Notes: generated by a model not told the origin, from the sequence alone. DNA of 64,000 nt from JBBQVS01 sp963792705 (GCA_963792705.1 CAWBXD010000011.1:558001-622000); one strand, 5' to 3'; shown: positions 18,716 to 27,189, counted from the first letter of the stretch. Numbers and translations: made by a program.

Positions 18716-18924
18716 TCACCCTGCTTGTACAAAACGCGTTGCTGCTTGGCGCACAAGAGAAAGGAGTGCGACGAGATCATCCTCTTGTGTCTCATAATGA
18801 AGAATACAGGCACGCAGGACAACGTGACCTGAGAGAGTTGTTCCTGTCACAGACGAAAGGCTTCACGTTCAAGGGCAAAGCCAGGGTCCTGTTGGTCGCT
18901 GGCATAATGATTGTCAGATGTCAT
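18716..18924 (-). pseudogene. PLP-dependent decarboxylase remnant with internal deletion
   Basis: The ATG at 18924 has an excellent AAGGAG site and starts MTSDNHYASDQQDPGFALER, then hits a stop after 25 codons. From 18829, in another frame, GHVVLRACILHYETQEDDLV followed by ALLSLVRQAATRF and a stop codon match the C-terminus of group II (aromatic-type) PLP decarboxylases, where LRAC-x-x-x-x-x-T-x-x-D-x-x-x-L is typical. The whole PLP-binding core is gone, so the gene is an N-C scar. It follows the XRE-cupin regulator by 5 bases, as a regulated target would. Confidence 0.55.
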
Positions 18925-18929
18925 GATGC

Positions 18930-19562
18930 CTATTCTCCTTCTCTCACGAACGTATTCCGTCGGTGAGACTCTTGCACAAGAGGTCCTGTTACATCCATAA
19001 CCAGATAGTAGATGCACAGATCAGAGCTGGGATTGGCAAAGGCATGCAAGCAATCCCCTGCATAATAGATGCTGTTGCCAGCAGATAACATATAAGGAGT
19101 GCCATCAAGAGTCAACATCAAGGTTCCCTGCTCAATGGCAACATATTCGCGTGACCCAGGAGCGTGAGGAGAAAAGACTCCCGCATCGACGTGAGGAGGA
19201 AGCGTTGTTTGCATGAACTCGAATTCAATGTCGGGTAGGACAGGAGAGAGGATACGACGTTCCCACCCAGAGGGATCACGAACGATATCCTGCTCGTCTC
19301 GTCTACGCAGGACGACACGTGCATGCTGTTCGTCATCGAGGAAGCGCGCAATACTTGTTCCTAATGCGGTAGCGATACGATCAAGGACAAGAACGGTTGA
19401 GACCTTGTTGCCATGCTCAACATCAGAGAGCATACTCCGACTCACCCCTGCTTGAAGCGCGAGAGACTCTAGTGAGAGATGCCGCTGCAAACGTGCAGCA
19501 CGGATGCGTTCTCCAAGAGCTGAGAGATGCAGTCCATTGGAGAAGCGAGTTTCTTTCGGCAT
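18930..19562 (-). CDS. XRE-family regulator with C-terminal cupin
   Basis: 210 residues from the ATG at 19562, which has AAGGAG upstream; an upstream in-frame start is less likely. Residues about 14-70 are an XRE helix-turn-helix (LGERIRAARLQRHLSLESLA, GVSRSMLSDVEHG). Residues about 125-195 are a cupin_2 barrel (GSREYVAIEQGTLMLTLDG, then YYAGDCLHAFANP). Such HTH-cupin proteins sense a small ligand and regulate adjacent metabolic genes. Its obvious target is the PLP decarboxylase immediately downstream, now destroyed, which leaves the regulator intact but possibly without its operon partner. A 16-base palindrome covers its ribosome-binding site. Confidence 0.85.
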   Translation of the reverse strand: MPKETRFSNGLHLSALGERIRAARLQRHLSLESLALQAGVSRSMLSDVEHGNKVSTVLVLDRIATALGTSIARFLDDEQHARVVLRRRDEQDIVRDPSGWERRILSPVLPDIEFEFMQTTLPPHVDAGVFSPHAPGSREYVAIEQGTLMLTLDGTPYMLSAGNSIYYAGDCLHAFANPSSDLCIYYLVMDVTGPLVQESHRRNTFVREGE

Positions 19563-19570
19563 AAGATATT

Positions 19571-19586
19571 CTCCTTTATAAAGGAG
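19571..19586. promoter_or_regulatory. Perfect 16-bp palindrome over the XRE gene's ribosome-binding site
   Basis: CTCCTTTATAAAGGAG is a perfect palindrome located 9 bases before the XRE-cupin ATG, and its AAGGAG half is the ribosome-binding site. It could be an autoregulatory operator, as XRE proteins bind dyads. It could also be an RNA hairpin occluding the site, though with no loop it would be a weak one. Confidence 0.45.
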
Positions 19587-19689
19587 AACATCCTCTATTG
19601 TGTTGTCTGTCAAGTGTGAGAAATATTTGTGGAGAGAGATAATGAGAACTCTTGCAAACTACATCTTACAAATAGCTGAGGTCTGGTCA

Positions 19690-20964
19690 TCAATCATCAG
19701 ATTGCTTTGGGGAAGACGATGAATGTTCAGATTCGCTAATGCGTTGGCGTAGTAGCGGCTCGCGAATTGCTGTTGCATGCAGTTTGCTCGCGCCGAGAAA
19801 CCTCACGAAGCGCCCAAACCCACGAGCCAATGCCTCGGCAAAGGCCTCATCATTACTCAAAGCCTCATCCTCCAGCCACAAACCCAGGATGACAAATGTG
19901 TTGGTCGTCCGGTCGAGTTTGCTGTCGAAGCGCGCGACGAGCCGGTCGCCCCACAAAATCGGTAACGTGTAGTAGCCGAACCTCCGCAGGTGAAGAGGCT
20001 TGTAGACCTCCCACACGTAGTCAAAACCGAACAACACCTTGGCTCGCCCGCGCGCGCTGACGTGATCGAGGGGGGCGAGGAAGACGACCTCTTGGGTCGT
20101 CGTCGTCTCCAACGGCGTCCACGCCTTCGGCACACGTCCTGCGCTTACATCACGTAGCATTGGGGCGTCACTGCCGAGCGCGTAATGCACCCTTTTCCAG
20201 CCTTCAACCTGCACCTCAATGAGGTCTCCATCAGTCAACATCGCCTCAAGCATCTTCTTCGCTGCGCGAGCTGGATCACCACGCCGAAACGAATCACTCG
20301 TTCGGTCGAGCCGTGACAGGCCGCTAAAGCTCACGTCCTTTTTAAGTAAGAAGCGATCAGCCTCGGCTTCGTCGCTCTCACGAAGAAGATGCTCGGGCGC
20401 GACCTTTTCGGTCAAAGCATATACACGCTCAAAACGCTCGCGATGATGTGTCATCACTTCACCAGTGCGCCACAGATAATATAAGGCGAGCGCGCTGTCC
20501 TTGCGACCGCGATAATTCTGCGTTCGTGTGCGCGTTGCCATGGCAAAGTCACGATTGCTCACAACACCGCGTTCGAGCAAGACGGCTCGCATTTCGACGA
20601 TGGCCTCAGCGTGGTCGTGGGCTATAACGTGGAGACGTGGGTTACTTTCACGTTCGCGGCGCATGACCATGCGCCAATACGGTAGTTCGTCCATCGGTCG
20701 CACCGCCAGCCAATCGCCCCAGTCGAAGAACTTGCGCTGCTGATAGGTCACGTGCTCCCACATGCCCGGCGTGTAATCGAGCACGCGACTGTGTAGCATG
20801 ATGTCCTGGCTGCGCGCGATGATATGCAATGGGTCGAGTTGCAAGTACTCCATCGCATGCATAGCCTGCTCGGTTCCCTCGATGCCTCGCCAGCGACGAC
20901 CCGGCCACAAGCCCTGCTTGCCGAGGATGAAGCGACGGGCTGTCTGGATGGTGATGGTGAGCAT
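19690..20964 (-). CDS. YcaQ/AlkX-type winged-helix DNA glycosylase
   Basis: 424 residues. The N-terminal TARRFILGKQGL, the YLQLDPLHIIARSQD region, and HVTYQQRKFFDWGDWLAVRP identify the HTH_42 (PF06224) family. The catalytic QxD motif of the E. coli YcaQ branch is present as Gln42-Leu-Asp44. Such enzymes excise bulky N7-alkylguanines and unhook interstrand cross-links. The C-terminal half carries the winged-helix repeats (TQEVVFLAPLDHVSARGRA). GAGG precedes the ATG. The gene is visibly richer in G and C than its neighbours, suggesting recent transfer. The molecular role is inferred from family knowledge. Confidence 0.85.
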   Translation of the reverse strand: MLTITIQTARRFILGKQGLWPGRRWRGIEGTEQAMHAMEYLQLDPLHIIARSQDIMLHSRVLDYTPGMWEHVTYQQRKFFDWGDWLAVRPMDELPYWRMVMRRERESNPRLHVIAHDHAEAIVEMRAVLLERGVVSNRDFAMATRTRTQNYRGRKDSALALYYLWRTGEVMTHHRERFERVYALTEKVAPEHLLRESDEAEADRFLLKKDVSFSGLSRLDRTSDSFRRGDPARAAKKMLEAMLTDGDLIEVQVEGWKRVHYALGSDAPMLRDVSAGRVPKAWTPLETTTTQEVVFLAPLDHVSARGRAKVLFGFDYVWEVYKPLHLRRFGYYTLPILWGDRLVARFDSKLDRTTNTFVILGLWLEDEALSNDEAFAEALARGFGRFVRFLGASKLHATAIREPLLRQRISESEHSSSSPKQSDD

Positions 20965-21569
20965 AATAACCTCTTAGAGAGCCTGGCGACCAGACCTTTC
21001 TGCTTCTCAACTGCAAATTTCGCTGTCTGTATCGTAACATATTTCGTCAAAGTTACCTACAACCTATTTCAGAAAGTATCTCTAGCCAGAACATTCTCAC
21101 TTGCCATGCTTCCCATACCTCGCCACACTCATAATGAGTGAAACTAGACAGCTTCAGACGGAACATTCTATAGCTTCTTTATGTGAAAATTTGTACAATA
21201 AAGCGAACTTCAGAAAGTAATTGTAAGCAGTGAAGCTAAAGTTAAGAATTATACCTGATAGATAAGTAGGATAATAGTTACTTATTCAACTCTACACCTA
21301 CCCCTGACTGATAGGGAAAGTTGTTACATCAAAGCACGGTACTATAAGAGGCATAGTATTTGACATCAATAACATTGCGTCACAATGGTTACGAACGCGG
21401 TTCATTGCGTGGAAATGTACCACGTTCAACGCGAAAAGAGGAAGCAAAGAACGCCTCGAGTTCTCCACTTCCTCTTCGTGCTATAATAATTTTGTGCATG
21501 AAATGCTCGACACCCGTGTAAGGGTGTCGAGGCATTGAACAATCAAAGGAAGTACTTAATCTACAGCCT
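20965..21569. other. 600-bp gap with a hairpin at 21503-21535
   Basis: AT-rich sequence between the glycosylase start and the sigma-factor remnant. Near its right end, ATGCTCGACACCC and GGGTGTCGAGGCAT form a strong stem (21503-21535), which could terminate the sigma transcript. A TGCTATAAT extended -10-like sequence lies at about 21478-21486 on the plus strand, but no gene follows it. No reading frame or known RNA was recognised. Confidence 0.4.
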
Positions 21570-21617
21570 CTATAGGTGAGGCATATCAAACCACCGAAGG
21601 ACAGTACTTAATCTACA
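21551..21617. repeat. 15-bp direct repeats at the 3' end of the sigma remnant
   Basis: AGTACTTAATCTACA occurs at 21551-21565 and again at 21603-21617. The last codons of the third sigma ORF lie between them. The arrangement looks like a small duplication or slippage scar. Confidence 0.7.
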
Positions 21618-22996
21618 CATCACGCTCTCCTCATCTACGCTACTATCGAAGGTAACGACGCCGAACGCCGCGCTTGCTCTAAAGAACTCTTCTTCACGAC
21701 GTGACGATAGCTTCACAGGGGCAGCGTCTAATGCTTCCTTCAGGGCCAGCACATCCGCCTTTTTGAAAAAGCGTACTTTTGGCCCGGGGATATGAGGACG
21801 AGAACGCATCTCTGGAACGAGACGACCCATTTGGACAAGACTATCAACCCTCGACGTAGCAAGCCCTAGTAGTTTCGCCGCTTCACCCGTCGTACAATAC
21901 TCATCGCTATACACATCATGAAACTGACACGACAACCGACCATCGGGCAAGGTGACAGGTTCTATCATTCCTCGCAAGCGTTGCTTTGCTTTCTTTTCAC
22001 TTCCCGTTACATCCTGATTTGCGTTGAGTCCCATCATCTCACGCACTAACTCGGGGGAACGCATCGTACTAGGAACATCTCCAAAACCATAGCGTAGTTC
22101 CAACACCTCGCGTTGTTTCTCAGGCATCGCCACCGCAAACACTCGCTCGAACGTCGCAGCTAACTCCTGTTGACGTGTATCCTCAGACGACCACCACCGA
22201 CTGATACAACCCTACAAAGGACTTCGTATCTTCTGCAATCTCATAGCGTTCCATCATGCCTTGCAGACTTCCCACCTCTCGCCGCTTTGCCAGTGTCAGC
22301 ACATTCTCTAAGGTTTCCTCAGCAATCTCCATTGCCTCGGCAATCTCTGAGAGTAACGGTTGACGACCAAACTGCTTGCGTAACTGGGACTCAACGATTT
22401 TCTTACGCGTCATGGTATCGTGCGTATCCCATGATAGCCGAATGAAAGCATCTAGACCGATTGACCGCCTTTAAAATCGCTTGTTTCATCCAACTCATAG
22501 CAAACACGCGAAACTCCACCTTTTCTAACTTGACATCATCATAGCGATCAAGGGCATCCAATAGCCCAATATTGCCCTCTTGGATCACATCCAACAATTC
22601 CATTGACTGAAAACGAAACAGACGACGCCGAGCCATCGCCACCACTAACGGCTGATACACCTCGACCAGCTGTTCACGAGCGTTCCGAGCCAGAGACAAC
22701 ACCCATTGATTAGGAACTGATTGCCGCCGCTCAACATTGCCCCGTACCAATCGCTGGAGCAGTTTCCTACATTCCTCGTCGGAAATTGGTTCTCTCCAAT
22801 CCAGTTCTCGAAAGTATTGATCTTTGGCTGACAGTGAAATCATACGATCAGCCCCGGACAATGCCTCAAAACGCTCATCTTCATTCACAAATGTCATTGC
22901 ATCAGGCCTTTCCTCTAAAACGGCACTCTCATACACATTTACAAAGCTAGACTTGATGTGACATAGTGACATCGAGAGCCTAGCAACGCCGAACAA
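21570..22996 (-). pseudogene. Sigma-70 factor with extra HTH, split over three frames
   Basis: Three overlapping frames make one sigma factor. Frame one (22996-22403) has region 2: VVAMARRRLFRFQSMELLDV, QEGNIGLLDALDRYD, FRVFAMSWMKQAI. Near 22447 the sense moves to a second frame (LDAFIRLSWDTHDTMTRKKI, then LRKQFGRQPLLSEIAEAM), which is region 3. Near 22190-22200 it moves to a third frame (WWSSEDTRQQELAATFERVF, MPEKQREVLELRYGFGD), which is region 4. After region 4, about residues 80-135 of the last ORF form a MerR/excisionase-type helix-turn-helix (CTTGEAAKLLGLATSRVDSL, RFFKKADVLAL), unusual for a sigma factor. Two frameshifts make inactivation likely, although programmed shifts or sequencing error cannot be excluded. 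The ATG at 22897 (MTFVNEDERF) is one possible start. Confidence 0.7.
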
Positions 22997-23071
22997 CGTT
23001 TACGACTTCTCACAGCAGCAACGGTAGTTGCAGATGTTGGTTACGAAGCCAACAATAGGAGGCCATATTTT

Positions 23072-23509
23072 ATGAACGTTGTCATTCTTGGCTGTGGCCG
23101 CGTTGGTGCATTGCTTGCGATGCAGTTAGATAACGCAGGACACGCCGTTACCATTCTCGACAGTAGTACCGACGCCTTCCAACGCCTTGACCCCGACTTT
23201 AAAGGCGATAAGTTGACGGGAAACGGCGTCGATGAAGAGGTCTTGCGCCGCGCCCATCTTGAAAAAGCCGATGCCTTTATTGCTGTCACAAATGGCGATA
23301 ATCGGAATATCATGGCAAGCCAAATGGCGAAAGAACTCTTTCATGTCAAAAAGGTACTCTGCCGTATTTATGACCCATTACGCGAGAGTACCTATAAAGA
23401 GCTAGGACTAGAAACCTTCTGTCCTACGCTTCTTGGAGCCAATATGCTCTTCACTGCTCTTAGTAGCAAGAAACAGCCAGGAGCAGTAGTACCAGAAGGA
23501 AAAAGATAA
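23072..23509 (+). CDS. TrkA-N (RCK) potassium-transport regulator, short form
   Basis: 145 residues. The NAD-binding Rossmann motif VVILGCGRVGALLA opens the protein; GHAVTILDSS and FIAVTNGDNRNIMASQMAK follow, as in RCK_N domains. There is no TrkA-C domain. RCK subunits bind nucleotide and gate a membrane K+ channel of the TrkH/KtrB type. A second, longer RCK gene follows after 13 bases and the two probably form the gating ring together. No channel subunit is in the window. GGAGG precedes the ATG. Confidence 0.85.
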   Translation: MNVVILGCGRVGALLAMQLDNAGHAVTILDSSTDAFQRLDPDFKGDKLTGNGVDEEVLRRAHLEKADAFIAVTNGDNRNIMASQMAKELFHVKKVLCRIYDPLRESTYKELGLETFCPTLLGANMLFTALSSKKQPGAVVPEGKR

Positions 23510-23522
23510 GAGGCATAAGTCT

Positions 23523-24179
23523 ATGTATATTATTATTGGAGGCGGTGGCGACGTTGGCTACTATCTCGCACGAAACCTGCTGAACCGTGGACACGAAGTA
23601 TTGTTGCTTGAAAAGCAAAGCACACGTCAGCAACTACTCGCTGACGAATTAGGTCCGTCAGTGGCAAAAGGCGACGCATGTGAGGCAAGAACGATGGAAG
23701 ATGCTGGTGCCAGACGTGCTGATGTAGTGATCGCGGTAACGGGCGAAGATGAGGACAATCTGGTTATCTGCCAGATGGCAAAGCAACGCTTTAATGTCAA
23801 ACGAACTATCGCACGTGTGAACAACCCGCAGCATGAAGAGCTGTTCAAGCAGCTCGGCATTGATATCACGGTTAGCCCAACACGCTCAATTCTTGCGCTT
23901 ATCGAGTCTGAACTTTCGCGTCCTCCATTCTTGATGCTTATGACCTTGAAGAAGGCTGGCCTGGAAATTGTCGAAATGACAATCAATCCAAAATCAAAGA
24001 TTGTGGGCAAGCGACTCTCAGATGTGAACTTGCCGCGTAGCTCAAATCTCGCGCTCATCATTCGTGGTGCCGAGCACATTTTCCCTGACGCTACTACGAT
24101 ACTCATGGCGGACGACGACGTATATGCCCTCGTCAACCATGACGGAGAAGCAGAACTTCAACGTACCTTCGGTGGATAA
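23523..24179 (+). CDS. TrkA-type RCK protein with N and C domains
   Basis: 218 residues. RCK_N at about 1-135 has IIGGGGDVGYYLARNLLNRG, the acidic ligand at the end of strand two (VLLLEKQ) and VIAVTGEDEDNLVICQMAK. TrkA-C (RCK_C) at about 140-218 has LEIVEMTINPKSKIVGKRLS and a PDATTILMADDDVYALV ending. It should bind NAD(H) or ATP and control a potassium channel at the membrane, paired with the preceding short RCK gene in one operon. A perfect 24-base-arm palindrome terminates the operon. Confidence 0.88.
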   Translation: MYIIIGGGGDVGYYLARNLLNRGHEVLLLEKQSTRQQLLADELGPSVAKGDACEARTMEDAGARRADVVIAVTGEDEDNLVICQMAKQRFNVKRTIARVNNPQHEELFKQLGIDITVSPTRSILALIESELSRPPFLMLMTLKKAGLEIVEMTINPKSKIVGKRLSDVNLPRSSNLALIIRGAEHIFPDATTILMADDDVYALVNHDGEAELQRTFGG

Positions 24180-24188
24180 AAAAATTGG

Positions 24189-24236
24189 GATGGGGTGTTT
24201 TGGTTCAACAATATTGTTGAACCAAAACACCCCATC
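24189..24236. terminator. Loopless perfect palindrome, bidirectional terminator
   Basis: 48 bp, two exact 24-base arms beginning GATGGGGTGTTTTGGTTCAA. It lies between the stop codons of the convergent RCK and AI-2E genes. Confidence 0.8.
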
Positions 24237-24244
24237 TCAGTATC

Positions 24245-25531
24245 CTACTCTTTTCCTACCTCTACATGGTCATCCAGACTTCTCTCTTGTGGCACAGTTT
24301 GAGTTTGTGTTGTTCCGCTAACATCACCACCACCATCCGTGGACGGTCTAAGAGAATTGCTGCCTAAACCACTATCAAGCATACTTGTGCGCCTCCGTCC
24401 ACGAAAAGTGGGCATCGTGGGACGCCGTATTTCCCAGGGAGCGCGTTTCTTTGCCAGCATCTGGTCGGGGGTCTCGCCTCGTGCGGAGCGATAGATACTC
24501 GCAATCACCACCCATATCGCCGCGACAATCGGCGTTGCAATCAACGCGCCAAAAGGACCAAACAGTTGAGCAAACACGAGCAACGCCAGGATAGAGGCGA
24601 CAGGATGCAAGCCAACGGCATGTCCAACAATACGCGGCCCAAGAATGTTGCTTTCAAGCAATTGGATCACGATAAACGCCACAATAACCCATACTGTTCT
24701 TGGAAACGGGTCTGGAGAAAGCAACGAGATTGCAATCGCAGGAACAGAAGCCAACGCAGGTCCAACCATCGGAATAGTTTCAAACAGAAACCCCAGGACA
24801 CCAACAATAATTGCAAACTGACCAAGCCCAGTACCAGCACAGACAAGACCCGCAAGCACGCCCACAATCGCCGCTAATGTTAGCTGCCCACGAATATAGT
24901 TTCCCACGACGCGGTTGAGGGCATCCTCAAACACTAATACATGCGACATTTGTCGCTGCGGCACAATGCTGATGATACTGTCGCGAATACGCTTTCCGTC
25001 CAGGAGAAAGTAAAAGCTGAGTACGCCAACAAGAAAAATGTCCAGAAATGTACTACTGACAATAAACACGATATTGATGGCGTTGGTCGCGGCTAGCTGT
25101 GCATACGTCACCGCCTGCCCACGTATCTGATCAATTGCCTGGTTCACTGTTGAGGCGGGAATACCTGCTTGATTTTGTAGAAACTTCTCAAAACTGTTCA
25201 AGTCTGGTATTCGGCTAAAGTAGTTTGTAACAGTACTTGAAAATGTCTGAATTTGTCGAATGAGCGAAATGACAAGTGCGGAACCAATTGCGCCTAATAT
25301 GGCAATTACAACGAGAAAGATAACAAGCGTTGCCACAACCCTCGGAATACTGCGTTTGGTGAGAAAATTGACGAGGGGAGTCATTAAAAACGCTATTGCC
25401 ATTGAGACGAGTAAGATCACAATAATATCAACGAAGCGACCCGCCACGATCCAGGTGGCCCAGAGAATGACACCGATACAAATTGTACTGATTAGAATAT
25501 CACGGGTACGTTGCCAATTCGTATGATCCAT
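24245..25531 (-). CDS. AI-2E family transporter-like membrane protein
   Basis: 428 residues from the ATG at 25531, preceded by AAGGAT. There are about eight membrane helices: three near the N-terminus (ILISTICIGVILWATWIV onward), a soluble amphipathic middle (IRQIQTFSSTVTNYFSRIPD), and a C-terminal bundle with GNYIRGQLTLAAIVGVLAGL and GPRIVGHAVGLHPVASILALL. The last two are signature stretches of PF01594. Family members export AI-2 or other solutes or act as Na+/H+ antiporters; the substrate here is unknown. The tail after residue 350 is cytoplasmic and low complexity. Confidence 0.85.
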   Translation of the reverse strand: MDHTNWQRTRDILISTICIGVILWATWIVAGRFVDIIVILLVSMAIAFLMTPLVNFLTKRSIPRVVATLVIFLVVIAILGAIGSALVISLIRQIQTFSSTVTNYFSRIPDLNSFEKFLQNQAGIPASTVNQAIDQIRGQAVTYAQLAATNAINIVFIVSSTFLDIFLVGVLSFYFLLDGKRIRDSIISIVPQRQMSHVLVFEDALNRVVGNYIRGQLTLAAIVGVLAGLVCAGTGLGQFAIIVGVLGFLFETIPMVGPALASVPAIAISLLSPDPFPRTVWVIVAFIVIQLLESNILGPRIVGHAVGLHPVASILALLVFAQLFGPFGALIATPIVAAIWVVIASIYRSARGETPDQMLAKKRAPWEIRRPTMPTFRGRRRTSMLDSGLGSNSLRPSTDGGGDVSGTTQTQTVPQERSLDDHVEVGKE

Positions 25532-25756
25532 GCGTTTTATCCTTTGGATTGATTTGCGCGTTAGATGTTGCATATATTTTTTTTATAGCCATTCTTAGTA
25601 TTGTGACAGATTTCGTTGAAAAGGACAAGGGAATTTTCATACATCTTGTTCCTATGTTATTTTCATATGGTCATTTCGTCTACTATAGTAAGTATAGGAA
25701 ATATATGTATGCGCCTCTTACTCTTAATAAAACAGCTTGAAAGAGAATACTTATTC

Positions 25757-26029
25757 ATGGATCTCTCTAACACAACAATAACGGTTACACACCTTTGTAT
25801 AGCTTGGACACTTTTCGGTGCTCTTCTCGTCTGGATACTTCTTTTCGCGTTTCTAGCACTTCGTCCAGAAACCAAACAAGAGATCGAGACAGCGGAAAAT
25901 ACATTTTATAGTAGTACATCATCAACCAGTACACCTCCAGCTATAGCTCGTGTGGGTGTTGCTCAACCAGCAATGGCATCATCAGCACATATCTACGAGA
26001 CAGCCAACGAAGTTGCTCATTCAGCATAA
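25757..26029 (+). CDS. Small single-pass membrane protein
   Basis: 90 residues from the ATG at 25757. One membrane helix at about 10-35 (LCIAWTLFGALLVWILLFAFLA) is followed by a Ser/Thr-rich tail. AGAG lies upstream but the ribosome-binding site is weak. The gene is flanked by an AT-rich leader and a terminator, which supports a real transcript. Function unknown. Confidence 0.55.
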   Translation: MDLSNTTITVTHLCIAWTLFGALLVWILLFAFLALRPETKQEIETAENTFYSSTSSTSTPPAIARVGVAQPAMASSAHIYETANEVAHSA

Positions 26030-26042
26030 TAACAAAAAGAAA

Positions 26043-26085
26043 AAGGGTTACGCTTGGAGTCCTTCCGAGTGCAACCCTTTCTTCA
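26043..26085. terminator. Terminator hairpin between convergent genes
   Basis: AAAGGGTT and AACCCTTT arms, with partial pairing between (CGCTTGGA/TCCGAGTG, with G-U pairs). The A-run before and T-run after suit both directions. Confidence 0.7.
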
Positions 26086-26097
26086 TTCGGCAACATA

Positions 26098-27063
26098 TTA
26101 AAGATGTATAGCATCACTTGGACGTGTCGGACGAAATGTACCATTATCATTAATAAACACGAAGTGACTATCCTGTACATTGACCACAACATCCGGTTTC
26201 CCATCCCCATTCACATCCTTGAATGTCAGCGTCACTGGAGCTAAATCCTGGTTTGGCCCAATAAGCACCGGACCGATTAAGATTTTAGCTTTGGAGCAAT
26301 CACCAGCCGGACACTCAATTACTTCAACATGCTTTCTAAGATTAAGTGCTATAAAATGACTTTTATTCACATTCGAGTCGCCATGTCCAACAACATAATC
26401 ATACTGCGATGTACGTGGACGACCATAACGCAGATCATCCTGTTCAACATGCCACCAACTCAGAAATGTTGTTAACAATATCCAACAAAGTAGCATGCCA
26501 ATCATGGCGAGTCCGACATAGACAAGCCAGTGAAACCGTCGTCCAGTGGTAGGAGCTTTTAACAAACCAGATGTGCGTTGTGATACGTCATCCTCAAGGT
26601 CCTCAACAACACGCCTTCGCGTCGGCTGCGCTGTGGGCATACTTTGTGTCACCATCCGTCGTGGGGACTGCACCGCTGGCATGTTCTGCGTCACCATTCG
26701 CCGAGGTGGTTGCGCGACAGGAACGCTCTGCGTGACCGCACGTTGCGGAGATTGAAGAGACGGCATGCTTTGCGTTGCAGTTCGTCGTGGAGGAATCGTG
26801 TTTCCACCTGTGCGCCCTGGATTTGACGAGGTACGATGTTCACGCGTTGATGACATTTGTACATCTGCTGTTGGTCGTCCAGTTTCTGTTTTCACATCGC
26901 TATTATAGCGACGTGCGCTGGTTGGCATACGAGAAGGCCATACGTCATCGTATTCCTCATCTTCGGAGATATCTGGTCGTGGGTTCCGCGTGTTCGCAGC
27001 ATCTCCTGAACGACGCTGCGGATAGTTCGGCTTTACGCCCTGTGTGTGACTCTGTTGATCCAC
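26098..27063 (-). CDS. Membrane protein with repeat-rich cytoplasmic arm and FG-GAP/VCBS-like extracellular domain
   Basis: 321 residues from a GTG start. The first 170 residues are polar and disordered, with about four copies of a roughly 17-residue repeat built on RR-M-VTQ-S/N-MP-x-x-Q. One membrane helix at about 178-202 (WLVYVGLAMIGMLLCWILL) follows. The outer part ends in TFKDVNGDGKPDVVVNVQ, a calcium-binding DxNxDGxxD loop of FG-GAP/VCBS propellers; only one such unit is present. Its role is unknown; a cell-surface sensor or adhesin is possible. Its promoter lies between twin GAACAAATGTT boxes, so expression is probably repressible. Confidence 0.65.
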   Translation of the reverse strand: MDQQSHTQGVKPNYPQRRSGDAANTRNPRPDISEDEEYDDVWPSRMPTSARRYNSDVKTETGRPTADVQMSSTREHRTSSNPGRTGGNTIPPRRTATQSMPSLQSPQRAVTQSVPVAQPPRRMVTQNMPAVQSPRRMVTQSMPTAQPTRRRVVEDLEDDVSQRTSGLLKAPTTGRRFHWLVYVGLAMIGMLLCWILLTTFLSWWHVEQDDLRYGRPRTSQYDYVVGHGDSNVNKSHFIALNLRKHVEVIECPAGDCSKAKILIGPVLIGPNQDLAPVTLTFKDVNGDGKPDVVVNVQDSHFVFINDNGTFRPTRPSDAIHL

Positions 27064-27106
27064 ATTGTCACCGTCCTCTCTAAGGGGTTTTTTTGAGAGT
27101 TTTTTG

Positions 27107-27187
27107 GAACAAATGTTCTAGCGGATTACTGTGCTAATGATACACTAGAGCGAACGTATCTGTCAATGATTTTTGGAACAAATGTTT
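27107..27187 (-). promoter_or_regulatory. Sigma-70 promoter between two operator-like boxes
   Basis: On the reverse strand TTGACA (27161-27166) and TATCAT (27137-27142) are 18 bases apart. A perfect dyad GAACAAATGTTC lies at 27107-27118, downstream of the -10, and a near-copy GAACAAATGTTT at 27176-27187, just before the -35. GAAC-N4-GTTC is the known Gram-positive LexA (SOS) box, but other repressors have similar dyads. The two boxes plus adjoining A-runs form 17-base direct repeats. Confidence 0.65.
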
Positions 27188-27189
27188 GA

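Noticed and set aside
21478..21535. Small RNA gene from the TGCTATAAT element to the 21503-21535 hairpin
   Set aside because: The promoter-like element and hairpin are only about 20 bases apart, too short for a typical sRNA, and the hairpin is better explained as the terminator of the sigma transcript.
27107..27118. Definite LexA (SOS) box
   Set aside because: The dyad fits the Gram-positive pattern, but lexA is not in the window and the host consensus is unknown, so only an operator-like box is claimed.
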